Positions 17,715-25,778 of a DNA stretch of 64,000 bases are shown in pieces (positions within the stretch are counted from its first letter, which is position 1; each line of letters begins with the position of its first letter). The DNA comes from Galbitalea sp036499165. GTDB taxonomy: Bacteria > Actinomycetota > Actinomycetes > Actinomycetales > Microbacteriaceae. The stretch spans positions 1 to 64,000 of the forward strand of contig DASYEE010000081.1 in the NCBI GenBank assembly GCA_036499165.1. The letters run 5' to 3'. The notes below the pieces were generated by a model, which was given only the letters and a program-made list of their open reading frames with translations, ran no database searches and was not told where the DNA came from. A program made the translations under genes and the position numbers.

Positions 17715-17802
17715 CGACTGAAAATCGAGAGGTCACGGGATCGACGCCCGTCGGAGCCACTGTCCCGTTTCCAGGCTTCTACTGGGAGCGGGACTTTTTT
17801 GT
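17715..17802. repeat. attR-like 88-bp direct repeat with partial tRNA-Phe
   Basis: Second copy of the repeat. It holds the last 45 nt of tRNA-Phe (17715-17759) without the 5' half, so it cannot make a tRNA, followed by a copy of the terminator stem and T-run. Confidence 0.9.
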
Positions 17803-18112
17803 GCCCTTCGTCACCTCGCCCGGTCTTTACGGTGTGTGTATTGGCGTCAGCAACCAGAGCGAAGTGTGCGAGGTCACTCACGGTGCGACGACCACTGACT
17901 GGGGATGCGCCGGCGACACGTCCGCCATTGTGTGGGGCGGCAAGCTTGCGATTCTCGGGGGCGTGTTCACTATGGTGACGCTCGCGGTCGGAGCGCTCTC
18001 AGCCGCAGTGCGCTCGCGCGGCGCTGACCTGCTTCCTGCCGACGCCGTTGTCGCGCCTGCCGATACCGCCGTGGGCACGGCCAGCAGGATGGATGGCGAC
18101 TCGCCGAGTTGA
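17801..18112 (+). CDS. Hypothetical membrane protein starting at the attR edge
   Basis: A possible 103-residue product from a GTG at 17801, the last bases of the attachment repeat. It has one clear membrane segment (LAILGGVFTMVTLAVGALSAAV) preceded by a short Cys-containing region that is probably outside the cell, and a charged tail. No family recognised and no clear ribosome-binding site, because the upstream bases are the terminator T-run. It may be a remnant of a gene disrupted by the integration. Confidence 0.35.
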   Translation: MPFVTSPGLYGVCIGVSNQSEVCEVTHGATTTDWGCAGDTSAIVWGGKLAILGGVFTMVTLAVGALSAAVRSRGADLLPADAVVAPADTAVGTASRMDGDSPS

Positions 18113-18621
18113 TCTCGACACTGAGACGGCGTTTCTCAATTCATCCTCGGCCCGGCGCCACATCGCCCGGTCGCTCGACTCCAGTTTCCCCAAAAGGTCG
18201 CTACCCGGCCGACAGAACAGCCATTCGGGGCAACTCAGCGTCGTCTATACCTTGCATGCCGTGTGGTGGATCCAGTCGATCTCCGCCGGAGACAAGCAAC
18301 CATGCGGTTATCCTCAGACCGCGCAGGTCGTCAGATTCCTGGACTTGCTCCGCAAACCAAACTTTGGCCCAGTGAGGACCAGGCTCCATATCTTCGCTGC
18401 GCACAGTTTGAAGACAGGTGCTCCGCAAGCAGCCCCGCGAGCCCGACCCGCGTCACGCGAGTCGCGCGGTCGCTCGACTCCCGCGCCGAGAGGCGAGCAC
18501 CCTTCCTGTTCCTCTCACTCCCGGTAACACCGGGGCACTGGCCAGCGGCTCGCAGTCCGCGGAATATGGATGCTGACCGATCGACCGACACACGAGCAAG
18601 CCAATACGGCGGGGACTCAGC
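18113..18621. other. 509-bp region without a convincing gene
   Basis: Only short open frames with poor similarity prospects are present (for example 18201-18428 minus). No tRNA, repeat or strong hairpin was seen. It probably holds the promoter of the epimerase gene and decayed sequence next to the attachment site. Confidence 0.5.
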
Positions 18622-19662
18622 ATGACAACAGACCAGCAGCACGTTCTCGTGACGGGAGGCTCCGGGTTCATCGCCGGCCACGTCATCCTGCAGCTTCTCG
18701 ACCAGGGCTACCGCGTGCGGACGACCGTGCGGTCGCTCGGCAGGGAGCCCGAGGTGAGGGCGATCCTCGCGGAAGCGGGGATGGCCAGCGGGGACAACCT
18801 GAGCTTCGTCGCTGCTGACCTCCTGGATGACGCAGGATGGCCGGATGCCATGGCAGGCGTCGATTACGTACTGCATGTGGCTTCCCCGGTGCAGCCGGGG
18901 CACGTCGAGAACGAGGACGACCTGATCGTCCCCGCGCGGGATGGGGCGCTGCGCGTGCTTCGGGCGGCCCGTGACGCCGGGTTCAAGCGCGTTGTATTGA
19001 CATCCGCATTCCACGCCGTGAGCTGGGGCTGGCCGCACGATGGGCACACGTTCACCGAGGACGACTGGACGATCCTCGATGGCCCGGGCGTCGACGCGTA
19101 TGGCAAGAGCAAGACGCTCGCCGAGCGCGCCGCGTGGGATTTCATTGCTGCAGAGGGCGGCGCCGTGGAGCTCACGACGATGCTGCCGGTCGCAGTGATG
19201 GGCTCCGTGATGGGCAACGATATCTCCGGGTCGAACCACATCGTCAAGTCGATGCTCGACGGCGCCATACCCGCGTTTCCGCACCTGTATCTCCCGGTCG
19301 TCGACGTGCGGGATGTCGCGAGCGCGCACATCCTCGCGATGCGGAGCCCGGATGCGGCGGGGCAGCGCTTCATCGTCTCGAGCGGGCCCGCGATGCAGTT
19401 GAGTGAGATCGGCGGGATCCTGAGGTCGCACCTCGGCATGGCCGCTGGGCGAGTGCCGACCCGAACGATCCCCAACCTCGTCGTGCGCGTCGGGGCGCTG
19501 TTCTCGGCAGAGTTCCGACCCGTGGTGCCAGATCTTGGCTACGCCAAGAGGGTCTCGAATGAGAAGGCCCGCCGAGTGCTCGGGTGGCAGCCTCGGCCCG
19601 CCGAGGACGCGGTCATCGCCGCCGGCGAGAGCATGGTGCGGAAGCACCTGCTCAAGGGCTGA
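18622..19662 (+). CDS. NAD(P)-dependent epimerase/dehydratase (dihydroflavonol-reductase-like extended SDR)
   Basis: 346-residue extended short-chain dehydrogenase. The cofactor motif VTGGSGFIAGH is at residues 9-19, the catalytic YGKSK motif near residue 155, and the fold continues with LPVAVMGSVMGNDISGS, VDVRDVASAHILAM and a C-terminal RRVLGWQPRP segment. The closest type is the dihydroflavonol-4-reductase/3-beta-HSD-like group acting on ketones or aldehydes; the substrate is unknown. Single gene, 50 nt before the next plus-strand gene. Confidence 0.85.
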   Translation: MTTDQQHVLVTGGSGFIAGHVILQLLDQGYRVRTTVRSLGREPEVRAILAEAGMASGDNLSFVAADLLDDAGWPDAMAGVDYVLHVASPVQPGHVENEDDLIVPARDGALRVLRAARDAGFKRVVLTSAFHAVSWGWPHDGHTFTEDDWTILDGPGVDAYGKSKTLAERAAWDFIAAEGGAVELTTMLPVAVMGSVMGNDISGSNHIVKSMLDGAIPAFPHLYLPVVDVRDVASAHILAMRSPDAAGQRFIVSSGPAMQLSEIGGILRSHLGMAAGRVPTRTIPNLVVRVGALFSAEFRPVVPDLGYAKRVSNEKARRVLGWQPRPAEDAVIAAGESMVRKHLLKG

Positions 19663-19712
19663 CGCACTCGGCACGCCTTGTGGCGGGATGGACATGCGAC
19701 GAGAATCACGGC

Positions 19713-20249
19713 GTGAGAAAAGTGGTCGTGTATGAGTTGCTGTCCCTTGACGGAGTCGCTGAGGATCCCGATGCGTTCATCACCGACTGGGACGAACAGA
19801 CGGACGCCCACCTCGCGTCGGTGATCGCCACCCAGGACGCGGTCATCCTCGGTCGCCGCAGCTACACAGAGTGGTCGGCCTTCTGGCCGGCCAGCGAGAT
19901 CGAGCCGTTCGCGTCGTTCATCAACCCGGTGGCCAAGTACGTTGCGACCTCGACCCCGCTCGACCGCGGGTGGGCTGGGGCCACCGCAATCGACGGCGGA
20001 CTCGTTGACTTCGTGCGAGAGCTCGCCGGACAACCCGGCGGCGACATCGGGGTGCACGCCAGTATTTCGGTCGCACGGACGCTGCTGGCCGCGGGTGTTG
20101 TCGACGAACTTCGGCTCGTAATCGCTCCCCAGATCGCCGGCAGCGGGCGGCGACTGCTCGACGGGCTGCCGCCGATTCGCCTCGCGACTCTCGACAGCGC
20201 CACCTCTCCTGCTGGCCATCTCATCGTCGACTACAGCGTGGAGCGTTAG
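19713..20249 (+). CDS. Dihydrofolate reductase family protein (RibD C-terminal-like)
   Basis: 178 residues from a GTG at 19713. It starts VRKVVVYELLSLDGVAEDP, the usual first strand and loop of this family, and continues with ILGRRSYTEWSAFW and GVHASISVARTLLAAGVVDELRL. The last segment is the conserved GS(G)xLARxL-VDEL region of RibD-C proteins. It probably binds NADPH and reduces a small substrate, but it is not the housekeeping FolA. Its TAG shares bases with the stop of the converging GGDEF gene. Confidence 0.85.
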   Translation: MRKVVVYELLSLDGVAEDPDAFITDWDEQTDAHLASVIATQDAVILGRRSYTEWSAFWPASEIEPFASFINPVAKYVATSTPLDRGWAGATAIDGGLVDFVRELAGQPGGDIGVHASISVARTLLAAGVVDELRLVIAPQIAGSGRRLLDGLPPIRLATLDSATSPAGHLIVDYSVER

Positions 20250-21568
20250 ACCGCGACCCGGTTGCCGCCAGCGTTCTTCGCCCGGTACATCGCCTGGTCT
20301 GCCAGGCGCACGAGACGATCAATGCCACCGAGCTCGGGGGCCGTCGACGCGACAGCGACCCCAACGCTCGCGCCGACTGCGAGACCGGGGGGAAGCATTT
20401 CGTACGGTTCGCTGACGCAGAGGCGCACGCGCTCCGCCACCTCGAGTGCGGCATCCTCGCTGGCTACCTCGCACAGGATGACGAATTCGTCGCCGCCGTA
20501 GCGCGAGACGATGTCATGCTCGCGGACGGTCGACTGGAGTCGCAGTGCGACCTCGCGAAGCACTTCGTCGCCGACCTGGTGGCCCTGCTGGTCGTTGACA
20601 TCTTTGAAGCCGTCCAGGTCGACGAACAGCACGGCGAGATCGGTCTGGCGGGCGATCACTGCGGTCTCGACGGTCTCTTCGAGCAGACGGCGGTTGGGAA
20701 GCCCCGTAGTGTCATCGTGCATCGCGGCGTGCTCGAGACGTTGCTGCAACCGGAGTCCGGCGACGGCGCGTGCCGCCTGGCCCGCGAGGGCGTCCGCAAG
20801 TGGCGAGGCCTGCTCGTCGAACTGCCGCGGGTGATGGAAGAACGCTGCGAGGATGCCGAGCGGCTGGTTTCGCTGCCGGATCGGCGCGATGATCATCGCC
20901 TGCACTCCCGTCGCCTCGAACGCCTCGGCAACGGAAGGGGAGATCGCTCGTGCCGCGTCGACGCCACTGACCTTCAGCACGGCGCCGAGCTGGGCGCCCT
21001 GCCGCTCCAGCGCCTCCGCGTCGGGGAATGCATCAAACGGATTAGTGCCGGCAGCCAACCGGAACGCCCCGTGCTCATCGAGCAGGAACACCACGGCCTG
21101 CTCAGCGGCGTACGCCTTCGCGGTCGTGTCCGCGAGAATTTCGGCGAGCTCCTTCTCGTTGCCGGCGTCGGTGAACGCGATGGATGCCGCGATCACCAGT
21201 TCGAGCCGGTTCTGGGTGCGCTGCGTCAGGGCGTGGCGCGTCAGCAGGTGTTCCTCAAATGCGTGCTGCGCTTTCGCGTCGAACAGTGCGAGTAGTCGAT
21301 TGCCGCCCGGCGCTATGACTCCGTCGGCGACCAGGATCGGATTTCGCGAGCCGTTGGCGCGCACGATCTCGGCAAATGCGGATGCCTGGTCAGCCCTGCC
21401 AGCGACGGGATGCTCGGGCCGACGAATGAAGACGTCGACCTGCGTGCCGACGATCGCTTCGACCGTCGCACCCGTCCATTCGAGAAAGCGGGCGTTCGCT
21501 TCGACGATGGTGTCGTCGCGGTCGACCTCCACCAGCGCACACGGCAAATCCGGGACATCCTGCAGCAC
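20246..21568 (-). CDS. Diguanylate cyclase with PAS and GAF sensor domains
   Basis: 440 residues without membrane segments. An N-terminal PAS-like domain (about 1-100, with IVEANARFLEWTGAT), a GAF-like domain (about 115-275) and a C-terminal GGDEF domain are visible. The active site RYGGDEF (GGDEF at 358-362) is intact, and REHD at 349-352 is a canonical RxxD inhibitory site, so the enzyme should make c-di-GMP and be product-inhibited. Start is a GTG at 21568. Stop overlaps the converging DHFR-family gene by 4 nt. A short GGDEF fragment occurs at 26.8 kb and an EAL protein at 40.2 kb. Confidence 0.92.
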   Translation of the reverse strand: MLQDVPDLPCALVEVDRDDTIVEANARFLEWTGATVEAIVGTQVDVFIRRPEHPVAGRADQASAFAEIVRANGSRNPILVADGVIAPGGNRLLALFDAKAQHAFEEHLLTRHALTQRTQNRLELVIAASIAFTDAGNEKELAEILADTTAKAYAAEQAVVFLLDEHGAFRLAAGTNPFDAFPDAEALERQGAQLGAVLKVSGVDAARAISPSVAEAFEATGVQAMIIAPIRQRNQPLGILAAFFHHPRQFDEQASPLADALAGQAARAVAGLRLQQRLEHAAMHDDTTGLPNRRLLEETVETAVIARQTDLAVLFVDLDGFKDVNDQQGHQVGDEVLREVALRLQSTVREHDIVSRYGGDEFVILCEVASEDAALEVAERVRLCVSEPYEMLPPGLAVGASVGVAVASTAPELGGIDRLVRLADQAMYRAKNAGGNRVAV

Positions 21569-21708
21569 CCAGCATCCTCATTCTCGACAGCGGGCGGCCG
21601 AGGCCAAAGGCAAGGTCCACCGAAGTCAATCAGAGCATATTTCGGCTGCGGCTGGGAGGGCTTTACGGGGGTGCTCTCCAGGTAGTAGGAGGGTTGGTCG
21701 GCGATGCC

Positions 21709-22056
21709 CTACGCCAGCGTGAGGTGCGACCTCGCCCAGCTCGTGAGCTCGGTCAGCGCGGGCAGGAGAGCCGCGCCCGAGGCGGTCAGCGCGTAAACGA
21801 CCGCGAGCGGAGGCCCCGCGTCGACGGTGCGGCTGACGAGACCGGCGGCCCCGAGTTCGGTGAGGCGCTCAGACAGAACCGAGTCACTGATGCCCTCGAC
21901 CGCGCGCCGCAACTCGGAGAACGATGCCGCGCTCTCCATCAGGGTTCCCAGGATCACGCCGTTCCAGCGCTTGCCAAGGAATCCGAACGCGTGCACCAGC
22001 GCCTTGTCGCACACGGGAGCGTGATGCTCGCTGCTCGTCGCGGGTTCGTTGGTCAC
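21709..22056 (-). CDS. HxlR family transcriptional regulator
   Basis: 115-residue winged-helix regulator. It has the HxlR opening with Cys in APVCDKALVHAFGFLGKRW, then LMESAASFSELRRAVEGISDSVLSERLTEL (recognition helix region) and the wing GLVSRTVDAGPPLAVVYALT. Such regulators often sense electrophiles through the N-terminal Cys. GTG start at 22056; the longer open frame has no family similarity. Diverges from the nitroreductase gene across a dyad, so it probably controls that gene and itself. Confidence 0.9.
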   Translation of the reverse strand: MTNEPATSSEHHAPVCDKALVHAFGFLGKRWNGVILGTLMESAASFSELRRAVEGISDSVLSERLTELGAAGLVSRTVDAGPPLAVVYALTASGAALLPALTELTSWARSHLTLA

Positions 22057-22073
22057 AAAGCAAGCATACGCGG

Positions 22074-22099
22074 TGCTAGTCTCAAACGTGGTACTAGTT
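22074..22099. promoter_or_regulatory. Dyad operator between hxlR-type gene and nitroreductase gene
   Basis: CTAGT at 22076-22080 and ACTAG at 22093-22097 form an inverted repeat 12 bases apart, extending imperfectly as TGCTAGT and ACTAGTT. It lies in the divergent intergenic region 33 bp before the nitroreductase start. Binding by the HxlR protein is inferred. Confidence 0.55.
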
Positions 22100-22129
22100 A
22101 AAACAAAGTAACCACAGAAAAGGAAGCCA

Positions 22130-22756
22130 ATGTCACTCGCTCTCGATAGCGCCCCACTTCTCGCCCCGCGACGCCTCGGCGACGAAAGTCTCGAAACCCT
22201 GTTCACCCGTGCCGCGACCCCCAACAGCTTCTCGTCCGCCCCCGTGACGGATGACGAACTGCGCTCGATCTGGGATCTCGCCAAATGGCCGCCCACCTCG
22301 GCTAACTTCCAGCCGATGCGTGTGCTGTTCGTGCAGTCATCTGAGGGTCGCGCGAAGCTCGGCGAGCACATGGCCGAGAACAATCGGGACAAGACGATCG
22401 CGGCGCCCGCAGTTGCCGTTCTCGCCTTCGATCGTGCATGGCACGAGAACCTCGCGACCACGACGCCGCATCTCGCTCACCTCACGGAGTACTTCGCCGA
22501 CAACGAGGACCCTCGGCTGAGCGCCGCGCGCAACAACTCGTGGCTGCAGGCTGGCTACTTCATCCTCGCCACCCGCGCGCTCGGCCTCGCCGCGGGGCCG
22601 ATGGGCGGTTTCGACGCGACCGCAATCGACGCAGACTTCTTCCAGGATGGCGCGTGGGGTACGTTCCTCGTCATCAACATCGGGCATCCGACCGAGGGCT
22701 CATACCGACCCCGCCTGCCGCGCCTCGACCAGGAGCACACCGTTCAGTTCGCGTAA
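22130..22756 (+). CDS. Nitroreductase family protein (malonic semialdehyde reductase RutE/HadB-like)
   Basis: 208-residue FMN-dependent oxidoreductase. The LFTRAATPNSFSSAPV start, LRSIWDLAKWPPTSANFQPMR, the acidic NNSWLQAGYFILATRALGL and GPMGGFDATAIDADFF are typical of the RutE/HadB subgroup, which includes malonic semialdehyde reductases and nitroreductases. Regulation by the divergent HxlR protein suggests induction by quinones, aldehydes or similar electrophiles. Start ATG follows AAAGGAAG. No uracil-degradation genes are nearby, so the rut role is doubtful. Confidence 0.88.
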   Translation: MSLALDSAPLLAPRRLGDESLETLFTRAATPNSFSSAPVTDDELRSIWDLAKWPPTSANFQPMRVLFVQSSEGRAKLGEHMAENNRDKTIAAPAVAVLAFDRAWHENLATTTPHLAHLTEYFADNEDPRLSAARNNSWLQAGYFILATRALGLAAGPMGGFDATAIDADFFQDGAWGTFLVINIGHPTEGSYRPRLPRLDQEHTVQFA

Positions 22757-22780
22757 CCGAATTACGTGCGATTTCGCGGA

Positions 22781-22809
22781 GGGCCAGCGGCGGCGGCGAG
22801 CGCTGGCCC
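22781..22809 (+). terminator. Hairpin after nitroreductase gene
   Basis: GGGCCAGCG (22781-22789) pairs perfectly with CGCTGGCCC (22801-22809) across an 11-base loop, 25 bp after the stop. There is no T-run, so termination is likely but not proven. Confidence 0.5.
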
Positions 22810-22984
22810 TGCATCAACTTCGGCAGTTCGAGCGCATCCGGATGCTGCAGCTCTGACACCATCTCTTCGACCATCATCGACATCGACCGCGCCGTCTCTT
22901 TCCACTGTATTTTGACGGATACGCGATTCCCCGCACTTTGGCAATGCCTTTCGCGCCCCCGGGAGCGCTGCGACGCTAGACAGC

Positions 22985-24844
22985 GTGAACAAACGCGGCC
23001 TCGTCCGATCCGGTGGCCCCGCGGACCGCGTCAACGGATACGCCGCGCTGCGCGCCTATGCCGCGATCGGCGACGGCCGCACCGTGGCTCTCGTCGCTTT
23101 GGACGGTTCGATCGACTGGTTCCCGCTGCCGCAGTTGGACGGGCCGATCGTGTTCGCGGCACTGCTCGATGCCGAGAACGGTGGTCGCATTGCCCTGCGA
23201 CCCATCGGCGACTTCACCACCAGGCGGCGGTATGTTCCGAGAACGAACGTGCTGGAGACGACGTTCACGACAGAGACCGGTGTCGTTCGCGTGACCGACG
23301 CGCTCGTCACCGGAATCGCGGGACGCCTGCCGTGGATTGAGCTCGCGCGCCGCATTGAAGGCGTCTCCGGGAGTGTCGACGTGGAGTGGTCGGTGCAGCC
23401 CGGCACCGTCGGGGGCACCGCATCCCCCTGGGTCGAGCAGACCGTCAACGGACCGATCGCCCACGTCGACGGCATCACGATCGGCGTGCGTGGCTTCGAC
23501 CACGGCCCGATACGCCCGCGCGCAAGCGGGATGTCCGGCCGCTTCAGCACCGCTGTCGGCTCGCGCCACCTCGTGACGCTCTCGGCCACGGCAAACGAGC
23601 CGCTGCGAATCCTGACACCGGAACTGGTGGACGCCGGCACCGACAGGACCATCGCGGCCTGGCGTGCCTGGGCCAAAGAATTCTCGTTCGAGGGCCGCTG
23701 GTCCGACACGGTCCTGCGCAGTGCGCTGGCGCTGAAGCTCCTTATCTATAGCCCGACCGGTGCGATCGCGGCGGCGGCAACGACATCCCTGCCTGAGAGT
23801 CTCGAGGGCGGCAAGAACTGGGACTACCGCTTCGCCTGGGTTCGCGACGTCGCGTACACGGTGCGAGCGCTGATGAGGTTCGGCCTCCGCGAGGAGACGC
23901 ACGCCGCTGTCTCGTGGCTGGTCGACACCATCGAGGATGACGGGCCGGATCTTTCCGTGTACTACGGGCTCGACGGGTCACAGCCATCCGATGGGGTCAC
24001 CGAACTGCAATTGCCCGGCTGGCGCGGCATCTCGCCCGTCGTCGCGGGCAATCGGGCCCAGGAGCAGTTGCAGCTCGGCATCTACGGCGACCTCATGGAT
24101 GTCATGCTCACCTACGTTGTCGACGGCAACGTGATCGATGCTGGCACCGCTCGACTGCTCTCCGACATCGCCGATCGCGCGTGCGATGGATGGCGCCAGC
24201 CGGATTCCGGCATGTGGGAGCTCAAGGAGCTTGAGCACTACACCTCGTCGAAGATGGGATGCTGGCAGGCCGTCGACCGCGCGATCACACTCGCGGAGAA
24301 GGGCCAGCTCAACGGAAATGTGGAGCGCTGGAGAGCCGAACGGGACGCGATCCGAGCGTGGATCGATGAGAACGGCTGGTCCGAGAGCCGGGGCAGTTAC
24401 GTGATGTACCCGGGAAGCGACCGGCTCGACACCTCCGTGCTGCTGCACTCGGTCAGCGGGTTCGACCGCGGCGCGCGGATGTCGAATACCGTCGACGCCA
24501 TCCGGTCGCAGTTGGGGCGCGGCCCGCAGGTCTACCGGTACGACGGCATGCAGCAGGAGGAGGGCACGTTCGTCGCGAGCGCGTTCTGGGTCGCGAGCGC
24601 TCTCGCCTGCGTCGGGCGAATGGATGAGGCGGTAATGCAGCTGGACGAGATGATCGCCCTCGCGAACGATGTCGGCCTCTATGCCGAAGAACTGGACGCG
24701 GAGTCCGGCGACTTCCGCGGCAACCTTCCGCAGGCGCTCAGCCATCTCGCGCTGATCAACGCGGCCATCACCATCGACGAGCTCTCGGGTGCCAGCGGAT
24801 CGTCGGCATCCGCGCAATCACGGCGCGGTGGGTCGCGGCCGTGA
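22985..24844 (+). CDS. Glycoside hydrolase family 15 protein (trehalase/glucoamylase type)
   Basis: 619-residue cytosolic protein, no signal peptide. The N-terminal beta-sandwich part starts AYAAIGDGRTVALVALDGSIDWFPLP, typical of bacterial GH15 proteins. The alpha/alpha barrel contains KNWDYRFAWVRDVAYT, the WELKELEHYTSSKMGCWQA segment with the probable general acid Glu, and QQEEGTFVASAFW with the probable general base. Actinobacterial relatives hydrolyse trehalose or alpha-glucans; the substrate is not settled by sequence. GTG start. It overlaps the downstream kinase gene by GTGA, an unusual coupling of a glycosidase with a protein kinase. Confidence 0.9.
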   Translation: MNKRGLVRSGGPADRVNGYAALRAYAAIGDGRTVALVALDGSIDWFPLPQLDGPIVFAALLDAENGGRIALRPIGDFTTRRRYVPRTNVLETTFTTETGVVRVTDALVTGIAGRLPWIELARRIEGVSGSVDVEWSVQPGTVGGTASPWVEQTVNGPIAHVDGITIGVRGFDHGPIRPRASGMSGRFSTAVGSRHLVTLSATANEPLRILTPELVDAGTDRTIAAWRAWAKEFSFEGRWSDTVLRSALALKLLIYSPTGAIAAAATTSLPESLEGGKNWDYRFAWVRDVAYTVRALMRFGLREETHAAVSWLVDTIEDDGPDLSVYYGLDGSQPSDGVTELQLPGWRGISPVVAGNRAQEQLQLGIYGDLMDVMLTYVVDGNVIDAGTARLLSDIADRACDGWRQPDSGMWELKELEHYTSSKMGCWQAVDRAITLAEKGQLNGNVERWRAERDAIRAWIDENGWSESRGSYVMYPGSDRLDTSVLLHSVSGFDRGARMSNTVDAIRSQLGRGPQVYRYDGMQQEEGTFVASAFWVASALACVGRMDEAVMQLDEMIALANDVGLYAEELDAESGDFRGNLPQALSHLALINAAITIDELSGASGSSASAQSRRGGSRP

Positions 24845-25680
24845 GCGCGCCGGAGCTCGACGCGCCGCTGCTGAAGGGGCGCTATCGCCCAATCCAGCTG
24901 CTGTCGCGGGGAGGGTCATCGCTCGTCTTTCGTGGTCGCGACGAACTGCTCGGCAAGGATGTCGCCATCAAGCTCTTCACCGGAGCAGACGCGCAGCGCG
25001 TGGCCGAGTTCCGCTCGGAGGTCCGCGTGGTCGGGAGCCTCGGGCACCACGGCATCGTCGCGATCACCGACGCCGGTATCGACCGGTCGAGCGTGGACGA
25101 CCCGCGGCCGTTTCTCGTGATGGAGTTCGTACCGGGTGAGACCCTGCGCGAGACGATCTCGCGCAAGCAGCTGTCGATCGTCGAAGTGGGCGAGATCGGG
25201 TTCGAGCTCGCGGAGGTGCTCGAATACGTCCACTCCCACGGTGTTGTTCACCGCGATATCGCGCCGTCGAACGTCATGCTCGTGCACTACAACACAGCCT
25301 CGTCGCGCACTCGGGCGCGGCTCACAGACTTCGGCATTGCTGCGGCGTCCGGCAGCGAGCGTGCCGCCGATGAGCCGGTGATCGGAACCGCGGCGTACCT
25401 GAGCCCCGAGCAGGCATCCGGCGCCACGATCACGACCGCATCCGACATCTACTCGCTCGGCCTGGTGCTGCTCGAGGCGCTGACCGACACTCGCGCCTTC
25501 GCGGGGGAGGCCGTCGAATCCGCGATGGCCCGGCTGTCCGCCGACCCGGAGATCCCGGATTCGCTGCCGGAAGCCTGGCGCGAACTCCTAAGCGCGATGG
25601 TCGCGCGCGACCCGGCGCTTCGGCCGAGCGCTGAGGAGATCGCGCGGGACATCCGGGCACTGCTTCGTCGCGCCGGGTGA
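24841..25680 (+). CDS. Soluble Hanks-type protein kinase with variant catalytic loop
   Basis: 279 residues, kinase domain only, without membrane segment or PASTA repeats. The Gly-rich loop LSRGGSSLVFRG, VAIK (Lys44), the helix C Glu region, HRD at 137-139 and DFG at 163-165 are present, with GTAAYLSPEQASG as activation-segment end. In the catalytic loop HRDIAPSN the usual Lys after HRDx is Ala141. Such substitution occurs in some bacterial kinases and resembles tyrosine kinases. GTG start within the GH15 stop (GTGA), so the kinase is probably made together with the hydrolase and may act on it. Confidence 0.9.
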   Translation: MSAPELDAPLLKGRYRPIQLLSRGGSSLVFRGRDELLGKDVAIKLFTGADAQRVAEFRSEVRVVGSLGHHGIVAITDAGIDRSSVDDPRPFLVMEFVPGETLRETISRKQLSIVEVGEIGFELAEVLEYVHSHGVVHRDIAPSNVMLVHYNTASSRTRARLTDFGIAAASGSERAADEPVIGTAAYLSPEQASGATITTASDIYSLGLVLLEALTDTRAFAGEAVESAMARLSADPEIPDSLPEAWRELLSAMVARDPALRPSAEEIARDIRALLRRAG

Positions 25681-25715
25681 AGCCGGCCATCGGACGGGCT
25701 GACGCTCGGGGCCCC

Positions 25716-25758
25716 GGTTGTCAACGGCTAGGCCAGCCGCACGCCCTTGCCTAGCGTT
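25716..25758 (+). promoter_or_regulatory. Candidate promoter motif upstream of epimerase gene
   Basis: GGTTGTCAACG at 25716-25726 is followed 24 bases later by CTAGCGTT at 25751-25758, 20 bp before the ATG. The same two blocks, 25 bases apart, precede the small hydrophobic protein gene at 42.1 kb on the other strand. The spacing is too long for a standard vegetative promoter; an alternative sigma factor or operator plus -10 element is possible. Confidence 0.45.
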
Positions 25759-25778
25759 GAACACGGAGAGGAACGCCA

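Larger units (their letters stand above)
15471..17802. mobile_element. Small decayed integrative element at tRNA-Phe
   Basis: Bounded by perfect 88-bp direct repeats (15471-15558 and 17715-17802) that consist of the 3' part of tRNA-Phe plus its terminator. Inside are a truncated tyrosine recombinase on the minus strand, a one-TM exported hypothetical protein, a barstar-like gene and a YxiG-like gene. The interior is visibly less GC-rich than the housekeeping genes. Size and missing integrase N-terminus indicate a relic that can no longer move by itself. The boundaries are seen directly; the mobility history is inferred. Confidence 0.85.

Noticed and set aside
17715..17759. Second tRNA-Phe gene
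   Set aside because: Only the 3' 45 nt are present; it is the attR copy, not a functional tRNA.
18201..18428. 75-codon minus-strand ORF with a plausible amino-acid mix
   Set aside because: No family, no ribosome-binding site and no neighbour support; kept only as part of the unassigned region.
18331..19695. 454-codon minus-strand frame
   Set aside because: Antisense to the epimerase gene; no recognisable motif.
22674..22883. 69-codon minus-strand ORF after the nitroreductase gene
   Set aside because: Mostly antisense to the end of the nitroreductase gene and the hairpin; no similarity expected.
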